From assembly GCA_030535245.1 (NCBI GenBank), contig JAUNBJ010000017.1, forward strand, positions 1-45,728: a DNA stretch of 45,728 nucleotides. The letters run 5' to 3'. Source of the DNA: Planctomycetia bacterium (GTDB lineage Bacteria; Planctomycetota; Planctomycetia; Pirellulales; Thermoguttaceae). This document shows, piece by piece, positions 24,980 through 33,164 of the stretch (the stretch's first letter is position 1; every line of letters starts with the position of its first letter). The position numbers were made by a program, and so were the translations under genes. The notes beneath the pieces are model-generated. The model saw only the letters and a list, made by a program, of their open reading frames with translations. It was not told where the DNA came from and did not search any database.

Positions 24980-26775
24980 TAGTGAATCCTCCTGAATTTG
25001 GGGAAGTTGGGAAGCACCCGATACCATGGGTGCGGCCAGTAAACAAAGTACGCTTCTCCAACAAGCAACGATTCGTCCACGTAATTTTCACTTCGCCAGA
25101 TACGGCTGTCGGAGCTGGCGGCGCTATTATCCCCCATCATGAAATATTGCCCATTGGCCAGATTGAAATCGCGACTCTGGCGGCTTTTGAACGCCTCCCA
25201 AAGAGATGGTTCGCAATAAAAATTCAGGTAATCCGAAACCGTCGGATTGCCCGCCTGATTCCCTTCCACGAACGGAATCTGCGGATAGTGCGGGAAATCG
25301 GTCAACGGCGAAACCCCGGACTGGGCGGCAATGTAATAAATATCCCGATACAGTTTCAGGTGCGAAACCCGAACTTCCGAACGTGTGCAGCCGATCCGTA
25401 CCGGCACCAGGTCGGCCGCCTGAGGACGCGAAACGTCCAGATCGCGGTACGTCGTCGGACGGTCAAACGTCACGAGCCGGTCGTTCACCCAAACGTGAAG
25501 CTGGTTGTCCACATTCGCGAATCGGAATCGGTAAATATCCACCCCGTTCATCGGCGACCTGCCACGACAGGTGAAAAAATCCCCTTTTTCCACCGGGATG
25601 TTCTGCCCCTCGGCGTCCGGGTTGGCGGGAATGGTCAGCTCCATTTCGCCCGTTTCCAAATCGACGTTGCACCAGAACGTCTTGCCCGCCTTCACCAGTC
25701 CGACGTTGAATTTCCCCCCCTGCGGTCGCGTGTGTACGTCGAGGGTACACTCCACGATCAGGTCGCCAACCCAATGAATCCCGTAATCCTCCGGGATCGG
25801 GCGGAGCTTCGACTTTTCCCCCAGCGCGTTGGGCAGCGGGGCGTAGTCCCCCGGTTCGTTGGCCGTGTTGTAGGAAACCATGTCCGTTATCAGACGCGGT
25901 TTTTTCGCCTCAATCATCTCCCGCGTCAGCGGCACGGCGGTGAGCTGCTCCCAATCCAGCCACGTCGGAAGAAAATGACGGTACGCCAACTGCCCCGATT
26001 CGATGTTTCCCTCAATCGGAACAAACTGAAATTCCGTTCCGTCCGGGGATTCCGTCCACCCGGTGGACCCTGCCGGCGCCGTCTGTCCCTCCGCCGTCAC
26101 GCCCGCCCAACGGGAAGGAAAATTCACCTGCCGCAACTCCGGAACCTGGCAGTCGTTGTCGTACACCGCCTGCATCATCGCGAGGATTTTTTCCGGCGGT
26201 TTGCGGGCGATCTGGAACTCCGGCGACGCTCCCTCCACCGACTCTGGAACAAACGGACGGGTGTAAATGTCGCCATTCCAAATCCGCAACGTTTCCCCCG
26301 GAAGCCCCACCACCCGCTTGATGTAATTCATGCGTGCGCTGCCCGGGTACAGAAATACCGCCACGTCCCACCGTTTCGGCCCTGCCAGATGATATGGATA
26401 TTTGCCGACAAGAATCCGATCGCCACTGTAGGACGGATGCCAACGCCCCGCCGATTTCTCGTCGTTGTAATCCATCGTGAACCCGCAGTTCAGGCACGTG
26501 GAGCGAAAAACCTGATATTTCGACACCCTGGATTCGTCGCTGGCTCCCACCTGGTAGTGGAATCCGCACCGGGGGCAGGCCACGTCTTTGTGCCGCCCGT
26601 AGAGCGTTGGGGCCATGGAACCGGTCGGAATAACATACAGCTCCGCCAGGAACGTCTTGAACAGGAACGCCAGCACAAGCGCTATGGCAATCGATTCCAC
26701 AAATTCCCGCATGGAACTGCCATCGCCATTCTTTTCCGGCGTGTCAACGACTTTCTTATCCGTTTTCTTTTTCAT
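24979..26775 (-). CDS. lepB: Signal peptidase I with zinc-ribbon and large insertion
   Basis: This 598-residue membrane protease cleaves signal peptides of exported proteins. A transmembrane helix lies at about 24-46. The catalytic Ser53 (PTGSMAP) and Lys153 (MNYIKRVVG) are present, and the closing GDNS motif lies near 565. Between Ser and Lys there is a zinc ribbon: Cys67, Cys70, Cys94 and Cys97. Between GLPGE and GDNS lies an extra region of about 380 residues whose middle has a concanavalin/laminin-G-like strand pattern (ETGEMELTIP, VWVNDRLVTFD). Usual SPase I proteins have 200-350 residues. This layout is known mainly from Planctomycetota. It starts 11 bp after pilT and overlaps the LptB-like gene. 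Confidence 0.9.
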   Translation of the reverse strand: MKKKTDKKVVDTPEKNGDGSSMREFVESIAIALVLAFLFKTFLAELYVIPTGSMAPTLYGRHKDVACPRCGFHYQVGASDESRVSKYQVFRSTCLNCGFTMDYNDEKSAGRWHPSYSGDRILVGKYPYHLAGPKRWDVAVFLYPGSARMNYIKRVVGLPGETLRIWNGDIYTRPFVPESVEGASPEFQIARKPPEKILAMMQAVYDNDCQVPELRQVNFPSRWAGVTAEGQTAPAGSTGWTESPDGTEFQFVPIEGNIESGQLAYRHFLPTWLDWEQLTAVPLTREMIEAKKPRLITDMVSYNTANEPGDYAPLPNALGEKSKLRPIPEDYGIHWVGDLIVECTLDVHTRPQGGKFNVGLVKAGKTFWCNVDLETGEMELTIPANPDAEGQNIPVEKGDFFTCRGRSPMNGVDIYRFRFANVDNQLHVWVNDRLVTFDRPTTYRDLDVSRPQAADLVPVRIGCTRSEVRVSHLKLYRDIYYIAAQSGVSPLTDFPHYPQIPFVEGNQAGNPTVSDYLNFYCEPSLWEAFKSRQSRDFNLANGQYFMMGDNSAASSDSRIWRSENYVDESLLVGEAYFVYWPHPWYRVLPNFPKFRRIH

Positions 26776-26786
26776 GCTTTCAATTT

Positions 26787-27941
26787 CTACAAAATACCCG
26801 GTTCCTTGACCTCGATACCCTTGAGCGCCATCTTCAGCGCTTCCACGTTCGGAGCCACCTCAAACGCCGTGGCACGCTCAATCATACGTTTCTCCACCAG
26901 GTCTTTCAGGCTCTTGGTAAAGTCCTGCATTCCTTCCTGATAACCGATACGAATCGCGTCTGCCAGCTTGTCGTCCTCCCCTTCCAGAATCAGCTTCCGA
27001 ATGGTCGGGTTGAAGAACATCACCTCGCACGTCGGAACGCGCGAAACCCCTTCCAAAATCGACGGGATCAGCTTCTGCGCCACAATGCCCCGCATGTTGA
27101 ACGCCAGAGCACTGCGCAGCGCCTTGTGCATGTCCTGCGGGAAAAGGTCGAGAATACGCCCGATGGTGCTCGGAGCACTCGACGCGTGAATCGTCCCAAA
27201 CACCAGGTGCCCCGTCTCCGCCGCCTGAATGGCCGTTTCAAACGTCTCCTGGTCACGCATTTCCCCCACCAGGATAATATCCGGGTCTTCTCGCACGGCA
27301 TGTTTCATGCCGATCATGAAGTCTTTCACGTCCATCCCAATCTCACGCTGATTGATCAGACACTTGTCTTCGGTGAACGTAAACTCGATCGGGTCTTCCA
27401 GCGTTAAAATGTGCTTGCGATAATTCCGGTTGATCCAGTTCAGCATGGAACCGATCGTCGTGCTTTTTCCCGAACCGGTAATCCCCGCCAGAAGCACCAT
27501 CCCCTGACTGAATTTACAAAGCGATTCCAGCGACGGTGGCAAAAACAGTTTCTCAAAATCGGGAATCACGTTGTTCACACGCCGCGCCACCAGCCCCATA
27601 TGCCCCAACTGCTGGAGAATGTTCACACGAAAACGCCAGCTCACGCCATCCACTTCCACCACGTGGGCAAAGTCCGCCCCGCCATCCTCGTGGAAAATCT
27701 TCCGGTTCCGTTCGTTCATGATCTCGAACAGCATGGACTCCATCTCCTCGTCCGGAATCGGCGGGTGATTGAGCGCCTTGAGCGATCCACCCACCCGAAT
27801 GTACGGCGGGCGATCCGTTTTCAGGTGCAGGTCGCTCCCCTTGAGCTTGACCAGAGCCGTGAAAAACTTGTTGATCCGATAATCCTTTTTTCGCCGACTT
27901 TCCGCGAACTCCGCAGCCGCCTTCTGAGCATCTTCTGACAT
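26787..27941 (-). CDS. pilT: Type IV pilus retraction ATPase, PilT family
   Basis: This 384-residue hexameric ATPase powers retraction of type IV pili or a related secretion machine. The N-terminal PAS-like domain contains LKGSDLHLKT. Walker A is GITGSGKST (153-161), the Asp box is LEDPIEF, Walker B is ILVGEMRD and the His box is GHLVFGTIHASS. The C-terminal AIRIGYQEGMQDF segment (PilT: AIRxG) supports PilT over PilB. No pilin, PilC or other pilus gene is nearby. It lies between hisF and lepB with gaps of 32 and 11 bp. Confidence 0.92.
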   Translation of the reverse strand: MSEDAQKAAAEFAESRRKKDYRINKFFTALVKLKGSDLHLKTDRPPYIRVGGSLKALNHPPIPDEEMESMLFEIMNERNRKIFHEDGGADFAHVVEVDGVSWRFRVNILQQLGHMGLVARRVNNVIPDFEKLFLPPSLESLCKFSQGMVLLAGITGSGKSTTIGSMLNWINRNYRKHILTLEDPIEFTFTEDKCLINQREIGMDVKDFMIGMKHAVREDPDIILVGEMRDQETFETAIQAAETGHLVFGTIHASSAPSTIGRILDLFPQDMHKALRSALAFNMRGIVAQKLIPSILEGVSRVPTCEVMFFNPTIRKLILEGEDDKLADAIRIGYQEGMQDFTKSLKDLVEKRMIERATAFEVAPNVEALKMALKGIEVKEPGIL

Positions 27942-27973
27942 TGATTTCCCCTCTGAAAAGTTTCCTGAAAAAG

Positions 27974-28741
27974 TTACAGCCGAACCGTAATCCCATGCCG
28001 CTTCATATATTCCTTCGCCTGGCGAATGGTGAATTTCCCATAATGGAAAATGCTGGCTGCCAAAACCGCGTCGGCATGCCCCACCTGGATCCCATCCACC
28101 AAATGCGAAAGCTCTCCTGCCCCACCGCTGGCCACCACGGGAATCTTCACCGCGTCGGCCACCGCCGAAGTAATCTCCAAATCATAACCATCCTTCGTTC
28201 CATCTGCGTCCATCGACGTCAGCACGATTTCCCCCGCACCGAGCGATTCCACCTTTTTGGCCCACTCCACCGCCTGCAAACCGGTCGGCGTCCGTCCGCC
28301 GTTGATGAAAACCTCCCAAAACTCCCTGCCGTCGCGTATCACCCGCTTGGGGTCGATGTTCACGGTAATGCACTGGCTGCCGAACCGTCGGGCCGCTTCC
28401 CGTACCAACTCCGGATCCTTGCACGCCGTGGAATTGATCGAAACCTTGTCGCTCCCCGCGTTCAACAACGCCCGAATGTCGTCGATGGTGCGGATTCCTC
28501 CCCCCACCATCACCGGCATGAAACAGACCTCCGCCGTCCGTCGCACCACGTCCAGCATGATCCCACGTTCCTCGTAGCTGGCCGTGATGTCCAAAAAAAC
28601 GAGTTCATCCGCCCCCTCCTGCTCGTAACGCTGGGCCGTTTCCACCGGGTCTCCGGCGTCTCGTAAATTCAAAAAGTTCGTCCCTTTCACCACACGTCCC
28701 CGAAAAACGTCCAGACAGGGGATGATTCGTTTCGCCAACAT
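27974..28741 (-). CDS. hisF: Imidazole glycerol phosphate synthase subunit HisF
   Basis: This 255-residue TIM barrel is the cyclase subunit of IGP synthase in histidine synthesis; with HisH it makes IGP and AICAR. The catalytic Asp11 ([14 protein letters not shown]) and the second Asp in VNIDPKR are present. The phosphate-binding loops VGGGIRT and ASGGAG are also readable. Length is normal. No other his gene is in the window. It begins the minus-strand run hisF-pilT-lepB-lptB and has a good promoter about 57 bp upstream. Confidence 0.96.
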   Translation of the reverse strand: MLAKRIIPCLDVFRGRVVKGTNFLNLRDAGDPVETAQRYEQEGADELVFLDITASYEERGIMLDVVRRTAEVCFMPVMVGGGIRTIDDIRALLNAGSDKVSINSTACKDPELVREAARRFGSQCITVNIDPKRVIRDGREFWEVFINGGRTPTGLQAVEWAKKVESLGAGEIVLTSMDADGTKDGYDLEITSAVADAVKIPVVASGGAGELSHLVDGIQVGHADAVLAASIFHYGKFTIRQAKEYMKRHGITVRL

Positions 28742-28797
28742 CGTTCTATCTCAAAAGATTCCATCCTGAATTATAAATCAACCGAAAAGAAATTACC

Positions 28798-28825
28798 ATT
28801 ATACCCCCTTCTCCCCTTTTTTCAA
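28798..28825 (-). promoter_or_regulatory. Sigma-70 promoter for hisF-pilT-lepB-lptB
   Basis: On the minus strand TTGAAA (28825-28820), a 16-bp G-rich spacer and TATAAT (28803-28798) lie 57 bp before the hisF ATG. A second TATAAT at 28775-28770 has no matching -35 box. Confidence 0.7.
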
Positions 28826-28879
28826 GGAGAGATAAAAAATGGTTAAGGAATGGGGTGCCTGCAAATTTAGTGGGCGGTG

Positions 28880-29049
28880 TACGAATTCCCCTTCTTTGAA
28901 GGGGTACGCCCGTCAGGGCGGGGGGTAGTTCCGAAGTGGTGAACGCTTTCCCGGTGCCAAAACACCCCGTCAGCCTACGGCTGCCACCCCTCTAAAAAGA
29001 GGGGAATTCTCCCTTTTGCCCAAATTTGCAAGGAAATTTGATCGCACCC
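28880..29049. repeat. Dispersed palindromic element, copy 1 (inverted partner at 34491-34702)
   Basis: This stretch, most of the 457-bp gap before 29199, matches the reverse complement of 34491-34702. Both begin and end with GAATTCCCC-type hairpins (CCCTCTTTTTAGAGGGG and CCCCTTCTTTGAAGGGG). Between these they share GC-rich hairpins such as CGCCCnnnnGGGCG and GTCAGCCT.CGGCTG. It is non-coding. Confidence 0.88.
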
Positions 29050-29081
29050 AAGGAAGGATTAATGGTTAAGGATCCATGAGG

Positions 29082-29175
29082 AAGCCGTAAACGGAGGGCG
29101 CAATCCGTAGTTCCAGAAAGTCGTGGGGGACGCCTTCCCGTACCACTGGACTACGCTTCGCTTCGTCCACGGCTT
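29082..29175. repeat. 94-bp REP-like palindrome, third copy
   Basis: This has exactly the same 94-bp length as the palindromes at 5264 and 5388 and the opposite orientation (CTACGCTTCGCTTCGT lies at its right side). The outer arms AAGCCGT/ACGGCTT are preserved and the middle is more diverged. It ends 23 bp from the stop codon of the DUF1080 gene at 29199. Confidence 0.85.
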
Positions 29176-29198
29176 GCCCATGTTTTCAGGGCCGCGTC

Positions 29199-29921
29199 TT
29201 AATCCTCAATTTCTTCCAGCCAGATGTTCCGGAACTGGATGGGATTCCCATGATACTGGAGCAAAAGCGGCTTTTTGGCCGGGTGCGCCGTGTAGGTCGG
29301 CGCCATGTGCCAGAACGTGTGTCCCTTGATTTCAAAGTTGTTCTGGATCAGCTCGCCGTTCTGGTAAGCGGTCATGCGAGCCGGCCGGACGAGATTCCCC
29401 TTGTCGTCGAACTTCGGCGCCACGAAAGTAATGTCGTAGGATTGCCATTCCCCCGGTTTACGGCAGACGTTTCGCATCGGCGGATTCTGCTTGTAAATGG
29501 AACCGCATTGCCCGTCGAAATAGGTGTCGTTCTGATAGGAATCCAGAATCTGAAGCTCATATTCCCCCATGAAAATAACGCCACTGTTGCCGCGTCCCTG
29601 CCCCTGGCTGACGACCTCGGCGGGCGTGGCAAACTCGATGTGCATACGGCAGCTGCCAAACGGCTGCTTCGTGGAAACAGACGTTTTATCCGCCGTGACA
29701 ACGCCGTCTTTGACAATCCACTTTTCGCCATTGTCGAATTGGGACATATCTTTCCCATCGAACAGCACCACGGCTCCGGCGGGAGGGGGCGTCAAAACGG
29801 GCATTTTGCCCTCCACCACCGGCGGACGCTCCCAAAGAATCCCGCTTTTCCATTCCACGGCAAAAACCGTTGTGGCCATCACGGTCGTCAAACACAGCAT
29901 GAACATTCGCGTACGCAACAT
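29199..29921 (-). CDS. Secreted DUF1080 (3-keto-disaccharide hydrolase-like) protein
   Basis: This 240-residue protein is read from the ATG at 29921, which has AGGAG seven bases upstream. It has a signal peptide (cleavage near VFAVE). The concanavalin-like jelly roll of the DUF1080 family is recognised by VVLFDGKDMSQF, IVKDGVVTA, GNSGVIFMGEYELQILDS and a closing IQFRNIWLEEI. Characterised relatives cleave 3-keto-glucosides or bind glycans. These proteins are among the most expanded in Planctomycetota. A promoter with 17-bp spacing lies 103 bp upstream. Confidence 0.9.
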   Translation of the reverse strand: MLRTRMFMLCLTTVMATTVFAVEWKSGILWERPPVVEGKMPVLTPPPAGAVVLFDGKDMSQFDNGEKWIVKDGVVTADKTSVSTKQPFGSCRMHIEFATPAEVVSQGQGRGNSGVIFMGEYELQILDSYQNDTYFDGQCGSIYKQNPPMRNVCRKPGEWQSYDITFVAPKFDDKGNLVRPARMTAYQNGELIQNNFEIKGHTFWHMAPTYTAHPAKKPLLLQYHGNPIQFRNIWLEEIED

Positions 29922-30023
29922 CAATCAACTCCTTTTCAAAGGCAGGTAAGGACAAGGGAACCTCCCCAATACATGCCCGGAAGAGCACGAATCCCCGGAA
30001 GCCCCATCAAAAACAACCTTTCC

Positions 30024-30052
30024 ATTTTACCATAAGAAAGGTTTGTGGTCAA
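30024..30052 (-). promoter_or_regulatory. Sigma-70 promoter for the DUF1080 gene
   Basis: On the minus strand TTGACC (30052-30047) and TAAAAT (30029-30024) are separated by 17 bp. The long leader of about 95 bases shows no recognised riboswitch. Confidence 0.6.
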
Positions 30053-30112
30053 TGGTTCCGTAGTTAGCGACAGCTTTTAGCTTTTAGGGTGCCTGCAATT
30101 AGTGGGGGTGTT

Positions 30113-30443
30113 GTTAGCGTCGGCCTTTAGGCCGTTCGGGTGGATTCTCGTCCCCTAGTGTTCCGTCCCTCTTATAAATTATGACAATATCTACGGAGGG
30201 GTGGGCGTCCTCGCCCACCCAAAAAGGCGTTAGCCTTTTCCTAACCTTTTGTTAGGGCTTACGCCCTAATGGGTGGGCGGGGACGCCCACCCCTCCGAAA
30301 ACTTTTAGACGAATATTATTTATTTTTTGGACACAGCACTAGGGCGTTGCCCCAGGCTATTGAATTTGCCCCGTTGGGGCACGAGAGGAATAAACGTTTT
30401 TTCCTATTCGTACGACGCGAACGGCCTAAAGGCCGACGCTAAC
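30113..30443. repeat. 331-bp nested palindromic element with perfect 26-bp terminal inverted repeats
   Basis: The ends 30113-30138 and 30418-30443 are perfect inverted repeats of 26 bp, each itself containing the palindrome GGCCTTTAGGCC. Inside, 30194-30220 and 30271-30297 pair over 27 bp with one G.T-type mismatch (GGGGTGGGCG arms). Flanking segments such as CCCTAGTG also recur inverted. No frame inside looks coding. A single diverged end copy lies at 34410-34435. It ends 22 bp after the stop codon of the beta-strand gene and makes up most of the 543-bp gap between the two minus-strand genes. Confidence 0.9.
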
Positions 30444-30464
30444 AGGGAAGCTCTTATTAATATT

Positions 30465-32885
30465 TTAATATTTATTTCTATACAGAGGCGTAGATTTGCG
30501 GAAGGTGCGGAAAATGCCCAAAAATCCTAAAAGCAGCAACCAAAACGACCCCGGTTCCGGATATTTGGCGCCATTGACTCCGGCCAGAAGCGACGTGGCG
30601 TCGTTGTTGAGGTAGAGAAACCAGTCGTCGCCGTTCCATTCGGAAAGCACGGACTGCCAGTTGAAACCCGTGTCCAGCGTTCCGTCCGTCACCGTCAGCA
30701 CAGGGAAAATCATGCTGGGGTTATATTCCACACCCTCCAGCAGGTTTAACGTTACCGAAAGATTCGTTATGTCCGGGTCGAACGCAGAGAGGGTGAGGTT
30801 CCCCGTCGCCGTGTCATTGACATTGAGGAACAGGTCGAGTTTCTCCGTCGTGAGGGTGTCCAGCGTCAGTTTCGCGGTGGAGTTTTCGGCGCTTTGGAAA
30901 AGAACCGAATTGGCGTTAATCGTCCCGGTGTAGGTGGTATCGATGCTGTTGCGAAGGGTCAGCGTCCCGGACGTGCCGGTAATCGTGCCGGAACCGGAAA
31001 GGTTGTTCAGCGTCTGATCCGTCGCGAAGGTAATCGCAGCGTTATTCACAATCGCAGCCGACGAAGCGACCACGTTCGCGGCTCCCAGGTTGAGCGTACC
31101 GTTGCTTACCTGCCACGTTCCTTTGTAGTCGTCATTGTTTCCGGTCAGGGAGAGTGTTTCGCTTCCCGTTTTGTTCAAAACAGAAGTATCCGTGCCGGAA
31201 ATTTTCCCGGACAAAACCGGCGTATTGGAGCCACCACCGTCTTGCAGATTCACCTCAAACGTTCCGCTGCTTCCCACGTTGATGGCGTTGGCATACGTTT
31301 GCGATGATCGGAGAACCAGGGTTCCGTCATTTATGTCCAGGGTTGCGGTTCCAAAACGATTGCTGCCCCAGTTCACCAAACGGGTACCGTTGTTCAGGGT
31401 GATGGATTTCAAACCAGAAACATTATCCGCACCCAGAGAAAACGCTCCCCCGTCGAAGGTAATATCCCCTGCGACCGTACCACGGAGCGTGACGCGATTG
31501 TTGCCGTTTATCAGGCTACTCCCCTTTTCGGCAGTCAAATTTACAGTATATTCGATATCGTTCGTCCGAACGAATTCCAACGTCGCAGTGGAGGCAAGTT
31601 GAAACACCTGGCCTGAGCGTAAAGTGGCGTTTTGTCCGATCGACAAATGGCCGGTCGTAATATTGAACCCTCCGGTCCATGCGGAAGCGTCTCCGTTGAA
31701 AATCAGTTTTTTATCAATACTATCAGCACGCGATTCCCGACTAACGGTCAGTATTCCAGAACCTGTAATCGTGCCGGTCATGGTACTGTCACTGGCGACG
31801 ATATGCCACGTTCCTCCCCTTTCGGTTACGTCGATGGCGTTGCTGTAGGTGTCATAAGTCCGCAGTGTACCGCCGTTGAACTGAATCTTGGCGCTGCCAA
31901 CCTGAGTTGCCGGGGTATCCACCGACGTTATTCCGCCCGTCAGTTTCAACGTCCCGGTAAAAGCGGTGTTGTTGCCACGAAGCAGAAAATAGTTTCCGTT
32001 CAATACCTCCAGCGTACCGGCGCCGGTCAGGGTATTTTGCATGTTGAAGGTGCCGGTACCGTTCACTGCCAGCGTGCCATTTTCGTCGATCGGGATAGTG
32101 ACGGTCGCAGGAATGTTGGAGGCACTGGTCATTTCCAGCGTCCCCCCTGTGATCGAAATCGTGGTGGACTGCAAGGCGGCGCCGGTGCCCAAAATCACCC
32201 GGCCACTGGTTACGTTCAACCCTCCGGTAAACAACGTTGAATTCGCACCCGAAAGCGTCCATGTTCCCGTTCCCACTTTGGTTACGGCGACGGTGACACT
32301 CCCTTGATTCTTCAGCGTTCCGGAAAAAGTAGAATTATTCCCCAAAGCACCGATTTCCAGCGTAATCTTTCCGTTACCGTTCCCCGGTCGAACCATTCCG
32401 TTGCCCGTTAAATCCCCAAGCTGAATCGTGGCGGAAGTAGAAGAATCATTCGTGACGACATTTTCAAAAAGAAGCCCGCTGTCCGAAGTCATGTTCAAAT
32501 TCCATGCTGCCTTGGCGCTGCCCGCCGTAGCGGTTGTCAGGGCGACCCACGTGTTTCCCGAAATATTCACATTTCCGGAAAAACCGGAGTTGTTCCCACT
32601 TAACGAAAGCCAACTGCCCCGGTCGTTTGTTGACGTGTTTGCCTGCCGTATGATGGTTCCTGTTCCGGTGATATTGCCGGAGATGGTCCGCTTCTGCTCA
32701 CTTGAAGGATTATCCGTCACATACTGAAGTACCCCGCCGGTATAATTGTCCGTGTTGTCGAACGTCAACGCGTCGATGTTGCTTGTCATGGTGTACGGAG
32801 AATTGTCTTTCGTTATCGTCACATCTGCCGCCCCCAGGATTCCACAGCCAAGGCAACCCCACAGCAGAAAAAAGCACTTCTTCAT
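30465..32885 (-). CDS. Autotransporter-associated beta-strand repeat protein with PEP-CTERM anchor
   Basis: Read from the ATG at 32885 (MKKCFF; GGGGAG upstream), this is an 806-residue secreted protein with a signal peptide ending near GAADV. Most of it consists of Gly/Asn/Thr-rich repeats of the autotransporter-associated beta-strand type (units such as LSGNNSGFSGNVNI, WTLSGANSTLFTGGLNV, LTGGITSV), which form a parallel beta-helix. The end YPEPGSF, a hydrophobic helix, and then RTFRK is a PEP-CTERM sorting signal. It should be a surface or matrix protein. Its promoter contains a G11 tract (separate entry), so its expression may switch on and off. Function beyond surface adhesion or structure is unknown. 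Confidence 0.9.
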   Translation of the reverse strand: MKKCFFLLWGCLGCGILGAADVTITKDNSPYTMTSNIDALTFDNTDNYTGGVLQYVTDNPSSEQKRTISGNITGTGTIIRQANTSTNDRGSWLSLSGNNSGFSGNVNISGNTWVALTTATAGSAKAAWNLNMTSDSGLLFENVVTNDSSTSATIQLGDLTGNGMVRPGNGNGKITLEIGALGNNSTFSGTLKNQGSVTVAVTKVGTGTWTLSGANSTLFTGGLNVTSGRVILGTGAALQSTTISITGGTLEMTSASNIPATVTIPIDENGTLAVNGTGTFNMQNTLTGAGTLEVLNGNYFLLRGNNTAFTGTLKLTGGITSVDTPATQVGSAKIQFNGGTLRTYDTYSNAIDVTERGGTWHIVASDSTMTGTITGSGILTVSRESRADSIDKKLIFNGDASAWTGGFNITTGHLSIGQNATLRSGQVFQLASTATLEFVRTNDIEYTVNLTAEKGSSLINGNNRVTLRGTVAGDITFDGGAFSLGADNVSGLKSITLNNGTRLVNWGSNRFGTATLDINDGTLVLRSSQTYANAINVGSSGTFEVNLQDGGGSNTPVLSGKISGTDTSVLNKTGSETLSLTGNNDDYKGTWQVSNGTLNLGAANVVASSAAIVNNAAITFATDQTLNNLSGSGTITGTSGTLTLRNSIDTTYTGTINANSVLFQSAENSTAKLTLDTLTTEKLDLFLNVNDTATGNLTLSAFDPDITNLSVTLNLLEGVEYNPSMIFPVLTVTDGTLDTGFNWQSVLSEWNGDDWFLYLNNDATSLLAGVNGAKYPEPGSFWLLLLGFLGIFRTFRKSTPLYRNKY

Positions 32886-32968
32886 GATTTCCATCTCCCC
32901 AAAACGAGCCGGTAAAAAGTCTATCGCACACAGGGCCGGGATTTTCCTGCCCACACTGAACTTTATCC

Positions 32969-32995
32969 ATTTTACCCCCCCCCCCGACATGTCAA
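32969..32995 (-). promoter_or_regulatory. Promoter with G11 homopolymer spacer (possible phase-variable switch)
   Basis: On the minus strand a perfect TTGACA (32995-32990) is followed by a 15-bp spacer, TGTC plus eleven G (32985-32975), and then TAAAAT (32974-32969). The -10 lies about 84 bp before the start of the beta-strand PEP-CTERM gene. Spacing of 15 is short of the optimal 17, so a gain of one or two G would strengthen the promoter and a loss would weaken it. The sequence layout is seen directly; switching is inferred. Confidence 0.75.
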
Positions 32996-33007
32996 GGTTT
33001 ATCCAGC

Positions 33008-33044
33008 TTATTTTTAAAAAATTTTAAAAATTTTAAAAAATTCC
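33008..33044. other. AT-rich tract upstream of glgC
   Basis: Alternating T and A runs (TTTTTAAAAAATTTTAAAAATTTT) make a bent, easily melted segment in the 279-bp divergent gap between the PEP-CTERM gene and glgC. It could act as an UP element for either direction. No clear glgC promoter is seen; TACACT at 33106 lacks a -35 box. Confidence 0.4.
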
Positions 33045-33164
33045 TTATCCCCTCCCGGAGGGTCGGTTTTGTTGGGGAAAACCCATGGCGATTTGCCCGG
33101 CCCGTTACACTGAAGTACCGTTTCTTCCTTTTCAAGACTTCAACCCCTTAGAGGATTTTCAATC

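Noticed and set aside
28770..28775. Second TATAAT before hisF as an alternative promoter
   Set aside because: No -35 match at 16-18 bp, while the one at 28798-28825 has both boxes.
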